Shown: positions 16,290-25,485, counted from the stretch's first letter. The stretch: 64,000 bases of DNA from Shouchella hunanensis (GCF_028735875.1 NZ_CP117834.1:1352001-1416000), one strand, 5' to 3'. Program-made: numbers and translations. Notes: generated by a model from the letters alone, not told the origin.

Positions 16290-16559
16290 TTGGGTCAGTT
16301 AATAAAAGAAGCCGAAAAATTAGAACACTGGACAGTTGAAGGAGAAACTTTAATCAGAAGTTTTTCTTTTGATGACTTTTTAGCCGGGATAGATTTCGTC
16401 CAAAATGTTTCTGCCTATTCTGAAGGAGCTCAACACCACCCCTATATCATTATTGACCATACGACCATCACCATTAAATGGACAACAGTTGATAAAGGGA
16501 AGCTTACACAAAAAGATCTTGACGCTGCTAGAGCCTGCGATCAATTCTATTCGCATTGA
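16290..16559 (+). CDS. 4a-hydroxytetrahydrobiopterin dehydratase (pterin carbinolamine dehydratase)
   Basis: An 89-residue protein of the PCD/DCoH family. It keeps the region SAYSEGAQHHPYIIIDHTTI, in which the paired histidines (HHP) form the active site, and the TVDKGKLTQKDLDAA helix. It dehydrates 4a-hydroxytetrahydropterin to recycle the cofactor of aromatic amino acid hydroxylases; no such hydroxylase is in this window. TTG 16290 is seven bases after a perfect AGGAGG, while the in-frame ATG 16284 is one base from it, so TTG is the better start. Confidence 0.85.
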   Translation: MGQLIKEAEKLEHWTVEGETLIRSFSFDDFLAGIDFVQNVSAYSEGAQHHPYIIIDHTTITIKWTTVDKGKLTQKDLDAARACDQFYSH

Positions 16560-16619
16560 TTGATGGATAAGCCAGTAGTGATTCACGCATTCTGCATGAA
16601 TCACATAAATCCCTCAGCA

Positions 16620-16665
16620 AAAAAGACTATCCTTTCCCCATTTATAGGGTGTGGGTAGTCTTTTT
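16620..16665. terminator. Bidirectional terminator
   Basis: Stem AAAAAGACTATCC / GGGTAGTCTTTTT (one mismatch) with a 20-base loop that can pair further, between convergent genes and with T runs on both strands. Confidence 0.82.
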
Positions 16666-16676
16666 ATCTATTCTGC

Positions 16677-17066
16677 CTACTCCTCTTTTGAACTTGATAA
16701 AAACGCTAGTATGGCGAAAAGGAAAAAGCTAACAACAACCGTCATGCCTCCACCAATATAGAGCCCAAGCTGTAGCGCATTCGGAATAGCAAACGGTTCA
16801 TTTGTATACAGCCACATACCGACTGTAAGAAGCACAGCACCAACGATGCCTGTCCACGCTTGCAAACTTGCTAGTAGCTGTTGCTTCGGCTTATAGAGCT
16901 TATGAAAGACACTCCAAGCAAAAAGGGTTAACCAGCCTAAAACAAGAACATGGGCATGAATAGCAGATAACGCATAAGATCCGCCTCCTGCCATATGCGC
17001 CCCCATCATCACACCCCATAAACCAAATAACGAGGACACGATTAACAATAGCTTTGAATGGTTCAT
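16677..17066 (-). CDS. Four-helix membrane protein, heme-copper oxidase subunit I-like fragment family
   Basis: A 129-residue protein with four membrane helices (about 5-25, 36-55, 67-86 and 98-123). The motif SAIHAHVLVLGWL at about 34-46 resembles the heme-ligating helix of cytochrome oxidase or NorB/NnrS-type subunits, with His at positions 37 and 39. Stand-alone proteins of this size in Bacillaceae are often labelled cytochrome-c-oxidase-like, but they lack the other metal ligands. Role unknown. Single gene between two terminated regions. Confidence 0.6.
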   Translation of the reverse strand: MNHSKLLLIVSSLFGLWGVMMGAHMAGGGSYALSAIHAHVLVLGWLTLFAWSVFHKLYKPKQQLLASLQAWTGIVGAVLLTVGMWLYTNEPFAIPNALQLGLYIGGGMTVVVSFFLFAILAFLSSSKEE

Positions 17067-17160
17067 TACGTAATCTCCTCCTTTATTTAATATTATAGCT
17101 ATTCCTTATGAACGGATATACTTTAAAGGGAAAGACAGGTACCTACTGAATGCCAGATCA

Positions 17161-18555
17161 TTATCCATCGTATTCTTCTAAAGTAAGGACAATTTCCGTT
17201 CCTTCGTTTTCAATTGAATGCAGTTCAAATGAGCCGTTGTGCTTCGCGATAATTTCCTGAACGATGGATAGCCCTAACCCAGTTCCCCCATCCGTACGAC
17301 TTCTTCCTCTTTTCACTCTAAAAAACCGATCTGTTACGTTAGCGACATCCTTTTCAGGAATGCCAAATCCTGTGTCTTTTACAATCACCTTCGCCTTTCC
17401 ATCCTCTACGGACAAGGTGATTGTAATGGGATGACCGCTATTGCTATAGGCGATTGAATTTGTTAATAAATTTATAAATACTTGCTTCATTCGGTCACGA
17501 TCTGCTACCACAATACTTGCTTCGTCTAAATCAAGCTGAATCGGTATGAGCTTCTCATCTGCCCGAATACGAACGGTGTCAACAGCTTCTCGAATTAGTT
17601 CAGCAAACACAAGCGGCTGCTTATCCAGTGTATCCCCGTCTCCCTCAAGTTGAGCAAGATCAAGTAAGTCATTGACTAATCGATTCAGTCGATTAGCTTC
17701 TTGGGTGAGTACCGTCAATCCTTTTTTCTTATCAATGACCCCTTCTTCCATTCCTTCTATATAGCCAATCATATAGCTAAGGGGTGTCCGGAGTTCATGA
17801 GCAACATTTGCTAAAAACACACGACGATTTGATTCTACTTGGTCCAAAGAATAGGCCAATTGGTTAATTGAATTGGCTAACAGTACAAACTCGTCTTCAG
17901 ACCGAACGAGCTGAATACGTGCAGAAAAATCACCTGACTCCATTTTCTCCGCAACTTGCTTCATTTTTAAAAGTGGCCCTACAAGCTGTTTTGTCAGGCG
18001 ACTACCCATAAATAAAATAACTCCACCTGCTAATGTAACAATGAGTACAAGCCACCATGCGACGTTTGAAAATAACTCGTATAAGTCGGTGAGCGGTTGT
18101 GAAATAAACACCGCTCCCTCAAGACGGCCATCTTCCCCTATAAATGGAATCGCTACTCCAATTAATTCTTGTTGGAACCGTGGATGCTCCCGTCTCACAT
18201 AGACTGATTCACCTTGCAATAATACTTGTCTCTCAGCGAATGAAATCAATTCTTCACCGAAATCATCTTCGAAAGGCGCTCCTCCCGCAAGCTCCATCGG
18301 ATCTTCTGTTACCACATAATGGGCATCTGATGTTTCCTCTGACCAATCGAGAAATTCATAAAAATCCTCAGTCAATCCTTCTTCCTTATAAAAGGCTGCA
18401 AGTGCTTGTCCTTTACGCTCAAATTGGCTTATTTGCTGATCGACATATAGCCGTTCATATAAAAAAAAGATCAATAGGCTCGATAGAACCATAACAGCAA
18501 GAACCGTTAATCCTATCCCCATCCAGACCTTCTTCTTGATTGAAATTGATTTCAT
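17161..18555 (-). CDS. Sensor histidine kinase (two-component system)
   Basis: A 464-residue membrane kinase. TM1 is at about 13-33, the extracytoplasmic sensor at 34-165, TM2 at 167-184, HAMP at 185-240, then a HisKA domain with the phosphorylated His253 in ANVAHELRTPL. The HATPase domain has N, G1 (VKDTGFGIPEKD) and G2 (GGTGLGL) boxes up to about 460. Its start overlaps the regulator stop by four bases and the regulator overlaps the lipoprotein, so all three are one operon. The signal is unknown. Confidence 0.9.
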   Translation of the reverse strand: MKSISIKKKVWMGIGLTVLAVMVLSSLLIFFLYERLYVDQQISQFERKGQALAAFYKEEGLTEDFYEFLDWSEETSDAHYVVTEDPMELAGGAPFEDDFGEELISFAERQVLLQGESVYVRREHPRFQQELIGVAIPFIGEDGRLEGAVFISQPLTDLYELFSNVAWWLVLIVTLAGGVILFMGSRLTKQLVGPLLKMKQVAEKMESGDFSARIQLVRSEDEFVLLANSINQLAYSLDQVESNRRVFLANVAHELRTPLSYMIGYIEGMEEGVIDKKKGLTVLTQEANRLNRLVNDLLDLAQLEGDGDTLDKQPLVFAELIREAVDTVRIRADEKLIPIQLDLDEASIVVADRDRMKQVFINLLTNSIAYSNSGHPITITLSVEDGKAKVIVKDTGFGIPEKDVANVTDRFFRVKRGRSRTDGGTGLGLSIVQEIIAKHNGSFELHSIENEGTEIVLTLEEYDG

Positions 18556-19235
18556 TCATTTTCTCCAAACTTATAGCCTATTCCCCAAACGGTTTGAACT
18601 TTTTTTCCGTTCTCTCCTAACTTAAGGCGCAATGTCTTAATATGGGTATCAACAGTTCGCAAAGAGCTTGTACTAAGATCACTCCAAATTTGTGTAAACA
18701 AGTGTTCTCTCGTGAACGAACGGTTTTTATGTTCAGCTAAATACACAAGTAAATCAAATTCTCTTCTTGTTAACGGGACCTCGTCCTCGCCTACAAATAC
18801 CATTCGCGCGTCACGATTAATTTGAAGGTCATGAAAGACCAGACGATTTGGCTGTTCATTCATTTGATACGAGCGTCGCAGTGTTGCTTCTATCCTAGCC
18901 ATTAGTTCCCTTGGACTGAAAGGCTTCTCCATATAGTCATCCGCACCAAGCTTTAATGCTTTTACTTTGTCTTCTTCATGACTTCGAGCCGTGAGCATGA
19001 TGACTGGTACGGCATACTGTTCGCGTATAGCCTTACACACTTCAAAGCCATCTGTTCCTTCCATCATAATATCAAGGATAACGAGATCAATGGGATGCTG
19101 TCCAAGGAGGCGTAAAGCGTCTGTACCGCTCCCTGCTTCTAAAGGTCGGTATCCTTCCTTCTTGACATACGTTGATACAAGTTTTACTAAATCCGGCTCA
19201 TCATCAACAATAAGGATCGTTCGTTCTCTACTCAT
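18552..19235 (-). CDS. OmpR-family response regulator
   Basis: A 227-residue regulator. The receiver domain (about 5-118) has the acidic pocket DDE at 11-13, the phosphoacceptor Asp55 in VILDIMMEG, Thr in MLTARS and Lys in EKPFSP. The winged-helix DNA-binding domain follows (about 132-225, PLTRREFDLLVYL, then RTVDTHIKTLRLKL). It pairs with the kinase encoded next. Target genes unknown; autoregulation of this operon is likely but not visible. Confidence 0.92.
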   Translation of the reverse strand: MSRERTILIVDDEPDLVKLVSTYVKKEGYRPLEAGSGTDALRLLGQHPIDLVILDIMMEGTDGFEVCKAIREQYAVPVIMLTARSHEEDKVKALKLGADDYMEKPFSPRELMARIEATLRRSYQMNEQPNRLVFHDLQINRDARMVFVGEDEVPLTRREFDLLVYLAEHKNRSFTREHLFTQIWSDLSTSSLRTVDTHIKTLRLKLGENGKKVQTVWGIGYKFGENE

Positions 19236-20224
19236 TTTACCTCCCCTGACACGACTGCATATGGACCTGCTCCGACTTCAATATCTGATTGTTTTTCCAG
19301 TGTTTCGCTTGATAGAAAGGATAATGAATGGCTATCAAAATTACTAACAACAATAACCTCTTCATCGACTTGAATATAATTAGGATTATGACCAACGTCT
19401 GATGTCGCTACTACTTCATCAGACCCACCATTAATTTTATACAGGTGATCATTGCCATGCGCAATCGCGTAAATGATTCCATTTTGACCATCTCCATCAA
19501 TTGCAATAGGCATTAAGCCAATATCTACGGTACCTACTTTTTCACCTGTTTGGACATCGTAACGGTCGATTTGATGGTTTAACTGTCCTGTTGGTCCATG
19601 ACCACCGATCCAAAGATTGTTGTCTTCTACATACATACCCGACGCACGATCTAATACAGAAAATGACTCTTTCATGTCTAATGATTCCCTGTCTACTGTA
19701 ACGATTACGTTATCCTCTGCACATAGGGCAAACAATGTACTTCCTTCTATCTCTAATTCTGTAGCCGGGCACGCTAATTGCATATCTTCTAGCCGCTCAC
19801 CTTGCAACGTTCGCCATTCTACCTTGTTTATTGTAGCGTAAGCTATCATTAGAGAGTCTGTTTTAGCATCATACATTACATCACTTACGGGCTCATCTAA
19901 CTCGACGATAGGTGAAACCTTTCCAGTCTCTAAGGAAAAAGTCGAAAGCATGCGAGACTCGTTTGACAAGAAAACAAATTCTGTATCATTTATCGCAATC
20001 AATTGCTCCCAAATGGTTGAAAGTGCTGTCATTTTCTCTACTTCTAGATTTTCTTTGTTAATAAAAGCCAGCGTAGGTTCTTTAACATGCGAAACAATGT
20101 AATAGGAGCCGCTCTTCTGAGGAATATCGATTTGTTCACTCTGGCAAGCAGAGAGAAAAGCCATCATTATTGCAGCAATTGTCATGAAACGTAACAACCC
20201 TTTTCTCCCTCCTTTTTTCCGCAT
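19232..20224 (-). CDS. Beta-propeller lipoprotein, first gene of a two-component operon
   Basis: A 330-residue protein. Basic N-terminus, hydrophobic segment and a lipobox LSAC (Cys27) mark it as membrane-anchored outside the cell. The rest shows repeated blades of 40-45 residues of the YncE/YVTN type (for example VDIGLMPIAIDGDG, SDVGHNPNYIQVDEEVIVVSN, EVGAGPYAVVSGEV), which suggests a seven-bladed or similar propeller. It overlaps the response regulator gene by four bases. Such a protein could supply the signal to the membrane kinase, but this is inference from the gene order. A short ribosome binding site is present before 20224. Confidence 0.8.
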   Translation of the reverse strand: MRKKGGRKGLLRFMTIAAIMMAFLSACQSEQIDIPQKSGSYYIVSHVKEPTLAFINKENLEVEKMTALSTIWEQLIAINDTEFVFLSNESRMLSTFSLETGKVSPIVELDEPVSDVMYDAKTDSLMIAYATINKVEWRTLQGERLEDMQLACPATELEIEGSTLFALCAEDNVIVTVDRESLDMKESFSVLDRASGMYVEDNNLWIGGHGPTGQLNHQIDRYDVQTGEKVGTVDIGLMPIAIDGDGQNGIIYAIAHGNDHLYKINGGSDEVVATSDVGHNPNYIQVDEEVIVVSNFDSHSLSFLSSETLEKQSDIEVGAGPYAVVSGEVK

Positions 20225-20269
20225 CAGTATAGCATATAAATGTGAAATCTATACGAAGTACAGAGAACC

Positions 20270-21433
20270 TTACCCGAGTTTGTTCTTCACTTCCTCTACT
20301 TTGGCTGGCCTACCTAGAAGATACTGAACAATGCCCATGCTAATGATAACTACAATTAGAACATAAAGGGCTGGTTTAAACGTTCCAAACACATCAAACA
20401 AGGTTCCAACCGCTAACGGCCCTAAGGCAGCAAAAATATAGCCACCACCTTGATTTAGCGCCGATAACGCACTTGCTTTATCGGCTGTATCCGTTTCAAT
20501 AATGGGGATCATAAGGGCTAGTGGAAACAACCCTCCAGCACCAAACCCAATTAATCCTAAAGCAAGTAAAGGATGAACACCTACAAGCAAACAAATAACA
20601 CCGACTAATTCGATTGCACTGCATCCGATAAGAGCAGGGGTAATGTAACCATACTTTGAAACAATACTCGGTAGCACCAGCGATACGGGAATTTGAATAA
20701 ATTGAAAAACCGTTACCCCTGCTGCTGCCATCGCTGTAGAGTAACCGAAGCTCATGACAATGGGTGCTGCCCACGCTGTTACAGTATAGAAGACCGTTGC
20801 CATGAACCCGAAAAATAGTGTAATCAGTAACGCACGTTTATCCTTAAAAGGCAGTGTTGAATTGGTTGTCTTCAATGCTGTTGGTCGCTTTTGTATTAAG
20901 CCGATCCAAGCAATTAGCGCGAATACTCCTAAGGCACCCCAAACAGCTAGTGCCAGCTGCCAGTTTCCTGAAAAGCCATCATAAACAGGAACAGCAAAGC
21001 CCGTAGCAATTCCTGCACCTATAACAAGGGATACAGAATAGACGCTGACAAACCCAGGTTTTGTAGGGAAATGTTGCTTTATAAATCCTGAAAGAAGTGG
21101 ACCCGCTAAACCAATGCCAATCCCAGCTAAGAAAGCTGTTACCACAAGCAACATAACAGAGCCAACAACACCCCTCATCAAGGTTGCGACAGTAATAAAA
21201 ATTAATGAAACAAATATAGCTCTTTCTAAACCGATCTTCTTACTAATAACAGCCGCAAAAGGCGAAAAAATTCCCATACATAAAACAGGCAAAGTTGTCA
21301 GTAAGCTTGCTGTCGCTCCACTCATACCGAGTGAGTCTTGAATGGATTCTAATAAAGGTGAAATCGATGTAATGGCTGGTCGCAAATTTAATGCAGCCAA
21401 GGTTAAAGCAAGCAAATAATAAAACGTACGCAT
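20270..21433 (-). CDS. MFS transporter of the CynX/NimT (YycB-like) group
   Basis: A 387-residue, 12-helix major facilitator. The N-terminus LAALNLRPAITSISPLL (residues about 14-30) is a hallmark of the CynX/NimT branch (cyanate and 2-nitroimidazole transporters of E. coli). Other family signs are LAGIGIGLAGPLLSGFIK near 100-117 and the C-terminal half starting near 200. Substrate unknown. Single gene with short flanks; 21434-21740 beyond it is noncoding and carries the palindrome described below. Confidence 0.85.
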   Translation of the reverse strand: MRTFYYLLALTLAALNLRPAITSISPLLESIQDSLGMSGATASLLTTLPVLCMGIFSPFAAVISKKIGLERAIFVSLIFITVATLMRGVVGSVMLLVVTAFLAGIGIGLAGPLLSGFIKQHFPTKPGFVSVYSVSLVIGAGIATGFAVPVYDGFSGNWQLALAVWGALGVFALIAWIGLIQKRPTALKTTNSTLPFKDKRALLITLFFGFMATVFYTVTAWAAPIVMSFGYSTAMAAAGVTVFQFIQIPVSLVLPSIVSKYGYITPALIGCSAIELVGVICLLVGVHPLLALGLIGFGAGGLFPLALMIPIIETDTADKASALSALNQGGGYIFAALGPLAVGTLFDVFGTFKPALYVLIVVIISMGIVQYLLGRPAKVEEVKNKLG

Positions 21434-21635
21434 AGTCTCTCCTGCCTCATTTTCTTTTTCTCTCTCTTTGCAAAGAATACGTAAAAATCTTTTGACTCGT
21501 CAAGTTTGTAGAACTTATTTAATTAGATTCACGTACTTATTTTGCTTCTACCATTTTACAAAAAAAACGCATAAACAAATACAATAAAATTTCTCATTTT
21601 TAAGATATTTATGTTTCACTTTTTTAAAACGTCCG

Positions 21636-21657
21636 TTACAATAATGTTATGTTGTAA
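21636..21657. promoter_or_regulatory. Inverted repeat upstream of the aldehyde dehydrogenase gene
   Basis: TTACAA (21636-21641) and TTGTAA (21652-21657) form an inverted repeat with a 10-base centre in the otherwise plain, AT-rich 307-base gap 21434-21740. It suits a dimeric repressor. No consensus promoter was identified, and no adjacent regulator gene is present. Confidence 0.4.
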
Positions 21658-21740
21658 TGTTTTATTGTTTCTTAAGAGGGTACAAAACTGTAGAGATCTT
21701 TTTTCCAAAACTTACAAGCTTATGTGAAGGAGCGATTAGT

Positions 21741-23168
21741 GTGCGTAACCAAACTCAACATTTCATTAACGGTGAATGGATTGATTCAACCGACTCTAAA
21801 ACCATTGACGTTATTAATCCAGCAACAGAAGAAATAATCGGTCACGTTTCTGCAGGTACTAAAGAAGATGTTGATAAGGCAGTTTCCGCGGCAAAAAAAG
21901 CATTTCCATCATTTTCAACCTCTACAAAAGAAGAACGGATTCACTGGCTAAAAGCGATTGCTGAAGGATACAAAAAACGAAGCAAAGAGCTAATTGATGT
22001 CATGACTGACGAGCTTGGTGCACCACTTTCCGTTTCAGAGAACGTTCATTTTAAAATGGGGCTTGCTCACTTCAAACAAGCAGCAAAAGCTTTAGAAACC
22101 TTTTCATTTTCAGAAGAAAAGGATGGCCACACACTTGTGAAGGAAAGCATTGGTATAAGTGGGCTGATCACGCCTTGGAACTTCCCGACAAATCAAACAG
22201 CAACAAAAATTGCAGGCGCCATTGCAGCGGGTAGCCCTGTCGTATTAAAACCAGCTGAAAAAACACCGTATGCAGCGATGATTCTTGCCGATATTATTCA
22301 TGAAGCAGGCGTTCCAAAAGGTGCCTTTAACCTCGTTAACGGTACTGGCGATGTAGTAGGAGATACCATTAGCTCGCACCCAGATATTGATTTTGTATCC
22401 TTCACTGGTTCTGGGGCTGTAGGTGAGAAGATCATGCAGAACGCCTCTAAAACGATTAAGAAAGTTGCGCTAGAATTAGGTGGCAAATCACCGCTTGTCA
22501 TTTTAGAAGATGCAGATATGGGCGAAGCTGCCAAGACAGCAGCTTCAAATATGTTCTTTAATACTGGTCAAGTTTGTACAGCTGCCACACGTATTCTCGT
22601 CCCAAAAGCAAAGAAAGACGAATTTGAAAAAGCGATGAAAGAGGCGGTTGCTTCCTTTTCAATGGGGAACCCAAAAGAAGAAGGTCATACAGCGGGACCT
22701 CTTGTTTCAGAAGGTCAGTGGAAAACCGTTCAATCTTATATTCAAAAGGGAATTGACGAAGGCGCCACTGTATTAGTAGGTGGTACCGGAAAGCCTGATG
22801 GATTAGATACAGGCTATTTTGCAAAGCCAACTGTCTTCTCAGATGTTTCAAACGACATGGTTATTGCGCAAGAAGAAATCTTTGGACCGGTGCTTTCCAT
22901 TATTTATTATAGCGATATTGATCACGCCATTGAGATTGCCAATGATACTGTCTACGGACTAGCAGGCTACGTCTTTGGGCAAGATCCAGATAAACTACGC
23001 TATGTTGCTTCTCGTATTCGCGCAGGGCAAATTACGATAAACAATGCACGTACAGACTTTAACGCTCCGTTTGGCGGTTACAAACAATCCGGCATTGGAC
23101 GTGAGTGGGGCGAATTTGGTATTGAAGAATATCTTGAAGTGAAAGCTGTACTCGGCATGCCATCATAA
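21741..23168 (+). CDS. NAD(P)-dependent aldehyde dehydrogenase
   Basis: A 475-residue ALDH superfamily enzyme that oxidises an aldehyde to its acid. Family motifs: TPWNFP near 143, the catalytic Glu in LELGGKSPL near 241, the nucleophilic Cys in NTGQVCTAATRI near 275, and EEIFGPVLS near 374. GTG 21741 has AAGGAG eight bases upstream; an open frame reaching back to 21657 is not supported by a ribosome site. The substrate is uncertain; relatives with the NQTQHFINGEW start are general or aromatic aldehyde dehydrogenases. Single gene with a strong terminator. Confidence 0.9.
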   Translation: MRNQTQHFINGEWIDSTDSKTIDVINPATEEIIGHVSAGTKEDVDKAVSAAKKAFPSFSTSTKEERIHWLKAIAEGYKKRSKELIDVMTDELGAPLSVSENVHFKMGLAHFKQAAKALETFSFSEEKDGHTLVKESIGISGLITPWNFPTNQTATKIAGAIAAGSPVVLKPAEKTPYAAMILADIIHEAGVPKGAFNLVNGTGDVVGDTISSHPDIDFVSFTGSGAVGEKIMQNASKTIKKVALELGGKSPLVILEDADMGEAAKTAASNMFFNTGQVCTAATRILVPKAKKDEFEKAMKEAVASFSMGNPKEEGHTAGPLVSEGQWKTVQSYIQKGIDEGATVLVGGTGKPDGLDTGYFAKPTVFSDVSNDMVIAQEEIFGPVLSIIYYSDIDHAIEIANDTVYGLAGYVFGQDPDKLRYVASRIRAGQITINNARTDFNAPFGGYKQSGIGREWGEFGIEEYLEVKAVLGMPS

Positions 23169-23171
23169 CCT

Positions 23172-23205
23172 AAAAAAGCAGGCGCTTCCTCGCGCCTGCT
23201 TTTTT
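23172..23205. terminator. Terminator after aldehyde dehydrogenase
   Basis: Perfect 14-base stem AAAAAAGCAGGCGC / GCGCCTGCTTTTTT with a 6-base loop; works for both convergent genes (glpP ends at its edge). Confidence 0.95.
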
Positions 23206-23747
23206 CAATTCCATAATTCTTTTCTTGACGTTGTAACCGCTCTTGCCCCAGCTTGAAGAGCGGTTTGAATGTCATCTACGGTTGTAATTAATCCTCCTGC
23301 AATGACCTCTATCCCTGTTTCTTCTCGAACTTTTTTTATATAGTCTGGCAAGACACCTGGCAACACTTCAAGAACATCTGGCTTTACTTCTTCCACTTGC
23401 TGATAACTTGTTTTTAACGCCATCGTATCAAGTAAAAAAATACGTTGGATCGCCAAAATGTTATTTTTCTTTGCGGTCTTTAGCATATTTGCTCTAGTTG
23501 AAATGACACCTGTTGGACGAATGGTCTGACAAATAAATTCTGCAGCATACCGGTCACTCTTTAAACCTTGCACGAGGTCAGCATGTAGAAGCATCTTTTT
23601 CCCTGCTTCTTTCGAAAGCTTTTTCATTTTTGCCAAAAGCGATAAATGCACATCAAGGACGACAAAGTAAACCCCTTCTTCCTTCATCACACGCTCAAAA
23701 TCTTTCATGTTGTTTACTGCAGGTAATAATTGTTGACCATCAAACAT
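23205..23747 (-). CDS. glpP: GlpP, glycerol-3-phosphate-responsive antiterminator
   Basis: A 180-residue RNA-binding regulator with a TIM-barrel-like fold. Characteristic stretches are LLHADLVQGLKSDRYAAEF near 53-71, GVISTRANMLKTAKK near 79-93 and VIAGGLITTVDDIQTALQAGA near 149-169. With glycerol-3-phosphate, GlpP binds the leader of glp mRNAs and stops early termination. Here the gene overlaps the glpD stop by one base (TAATG) and is the last gene of the cluster, so it is transcribed through the glpD leader terminator it is expected to relieve. In B. subtilis glpP is instead upstream of glpFK. Confidence 0.92.
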   Translation of the reverse strand: MFDGQQLLPAVNNMKDFERVMKEEGVYFVVLDVHLSLLAKMKKLSKEAGKKMLLHADLVQGLKSDRYAAEFICQTIRPTGVISTRANMLKTAKKNNILAIQRIFLLDTMALKTSYQQVEEVKPDVLEVLPGVLPDYIKKVREETGIEVIAGGLITTVDDIQTALQAGARAVTTSRKELWN

Positions 23748-25399
23748 TAATGTAAGCTCCTCAACGTAACTAGATTTACTTGTTCATTTAGTTCTTCACT
23801 GTAGCGTTGTTTCTCTTCTTCTGACCATTGTAGCAAATCACTCATCGCATTTAAAATACGATCTTTATAGGCATCCACTTGATCGATGTCAAACAGCAAA
23901 TACGATACTCGTCGCATCAAGAAATCAACTGCTGTTACTGTCATCTCTTGCTCTATTCCATAGCGAAGCATCGCATATAGAGACCCTGGCAAGTCGTACT
24001 GATTGTTCTCCTCTATATAGGAAAACACGGCTGGGGCATTAGAACCGTAGCGTTCTGCGATTTCTTGTGCTTCGTCTTGCGTTAAGCCTTTTTCTACTCC
24101 GTCTCGAATCATCTTTTGTTTAAAGGCTTCATATTTAGCTGATCCGCCAACATGGCCGCCTGATAAAGCCATTTCTTTTGTTTGACAGCTCGGATAGCTC
24201 TTTCCTGTTTCTTTAGTAAGTTCTCCTGCTGCAATCGTGACAATGGTATCTGCCATTTTTCGATAGCCTGTAAGCTTGCCTCCTGCAATGGTCATGAGAC
24301 CGCTTTTAGAGTGGAAAATTTCATCTTTTCTCGAAATCTCTGAAGGATCTTTACCGTCTTCGTGAATAAGAGGACGAATTCCAGACCAGCTTGATTCAAC
24401 ATCTGTTTTCGTTAAATGGTAACCTGGGAACAATTGATTCGTTGCATCAAGAATATAATTAACGTCATCGATTGTAACACCTGGCTCAGTTTGATCGCCT
24501 TTGAAGTTTGTATCTGTTGTCCCTACATACACCTTTTTCCCTCTTGGAATGGCAAACATCATTCTGCCGTCGCCAAAAGGGGTATCAAAATACACAGCGC
24601 GATGTAAAGGTAGGCGTTCTTTTGAAAGAACTAAGTGAACGCCCTTTGTATGATGAATGGACTTCCCTTCCCTCGAACGATCTTGTTCTCGTAAAGTATC
24701 TACCCAAGGTCCTGTTGCGTTAATGATTTTTCTTGCATAGATTTTTACACTTTCACCTGTTAGACGATCTGTTGCCTGGACGCCAACTAGCTTTCCATCT
24801 TCGTAAAGAAACGAATCTGCTTTCACATAGTTAATGAGCTTTGCACCGCGCTCCGCAGCACTTTTCGCCACTTCCATCGTTAAACGAGCATCATCTGTAC
24901 GGTATTCTACGTACATCCCAGCTCCCTTAAGCCCTTCACTTGCTAAAATACTTTCTTTCTTTAATGCTTCTTTCGCGTTCATCATCGTCCGACGTTCGTC
25001 TTTTTTCACTCCGGCTAAGCGATCATATACAGATAATCCTAGCGACGTTGTAAAGGAGTTAAACGTTCCTCCTTTATAGAACGGGAGCATCATTCGAACT
25101 GGTTCTGTTACATGGGGCGCATTTTCATAAACAATGGCCCGCTCTTTTCCAACTTCTGCAACGAGTTTAATTTCAAATTGCTTTAAGTAGCGTAAGCCAC
25201 CATGTATTAATTTCGTAGAACGACTGGATGTTCCTGCTGCAAAATCTTGCATCTCGATTAACCCTGTGTTTAACCCTCTTGTTTGTGCATCCAAAGCAAT
25301 TCCTGTACCTGTAATTCCTCCACCAATGACTAATAAATCTAGCTGTTGCTCTTGCATGCTTTGAAGTGTGTCCGCTCTTGTAACTGTTGAAAATGGCAT
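23747..25399 (-). CDS. glpD: GlpD, aerobic glycerol-3-phosphate dehydrogenase
   Basis: A 550-residue FAD flavoprotein at the inner face of the membrane that oxidises glycerol-3-phosphate to dihydroxyacetone phosphate and feeds electrons to the quinone pool. The FAD-binding dinucleotide fold is at about 21-45 (LLVIGGGITGTGIALDA); SSRSTKLIHGGLRYL near 56-70 and the C-terminal domain after 400 are family-typical. ATG 25399 follows a strong GGAGG; an upstream in-frame start would lie inside the leader hairpin. glpP overlaps its end. Confidence 0.95.
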   Translation of the reverse strand: MPFSTVTRADTLQSMQEQQLDLLVIGGGITGTGIALDAQTRGLNTGLIEMQDFAAGTSSRSTKLIHGGLRYLKQFEIKLVAEVGKERAIVYENAPHVTEPVRMMLPFYKGGTFNSFTTSLGLSVYDRLAGVKKDERRTMMNAKEALKKESILASEGLKGAGMYVEYRTDDARLTMEVAKSAAERGAKLINYVKADSFLYEDGKLVGVQATDRLTGESVKIYARKIINATGPWVDTLREQDRSREGKSIHHTKGVHLVLSKERLPLHRAVYFDTPFGDGRMMFAIPRGKKVYVGTTDTNFKGDQTEPGVTIDDVNYILDATNQLFPGYHLTKTDVESSWSGIRPLIHEDGKDPSEISRKDEIFHSKSGLMTIAGGKLTGYRKMADTIVTIAAGELTKETGKSYPSCQTKEMALSGGHVGGSAKYEAFKQKMIRDGVEKGLTQDEAQEIAERYGSNAPAVFSYIEENNQYDLPGSLYAMLRYGIEQEMTVTAVDFLMRRVSYLLFDIDQVDAYKDRILNAMSDLLQWSEEEKQRYSEELNEQVNLVTLRSLH

Positions 25400-25422
25400 T
25401 GTTTTCCCTCCTAAGAAAATAC

Positions 25423-25485
25423 AAAAAAAGGGGACCACAACATTCTCAAGCAGGCAGTTTGCCTACTTAAGTGCTGTAATCCCCT
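25423..25485 (-). promoter_or_regulatory. Leader terminator before glpD, expected GlpP antitermination target
   Basis: Reading the minus strand, AGGGGATTACAGCA pairs with TGTTGTGGTCCCCT around an inner hairpin (AAGTAGGCA / TGCCTGCTT), followed by seven T residues. It lies 24 bases before the glpD start, between glpK and glpD. This matches the leader-terminator layout of GlpP-controlled glpD in B. subtilis. Confidence 0.85.
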
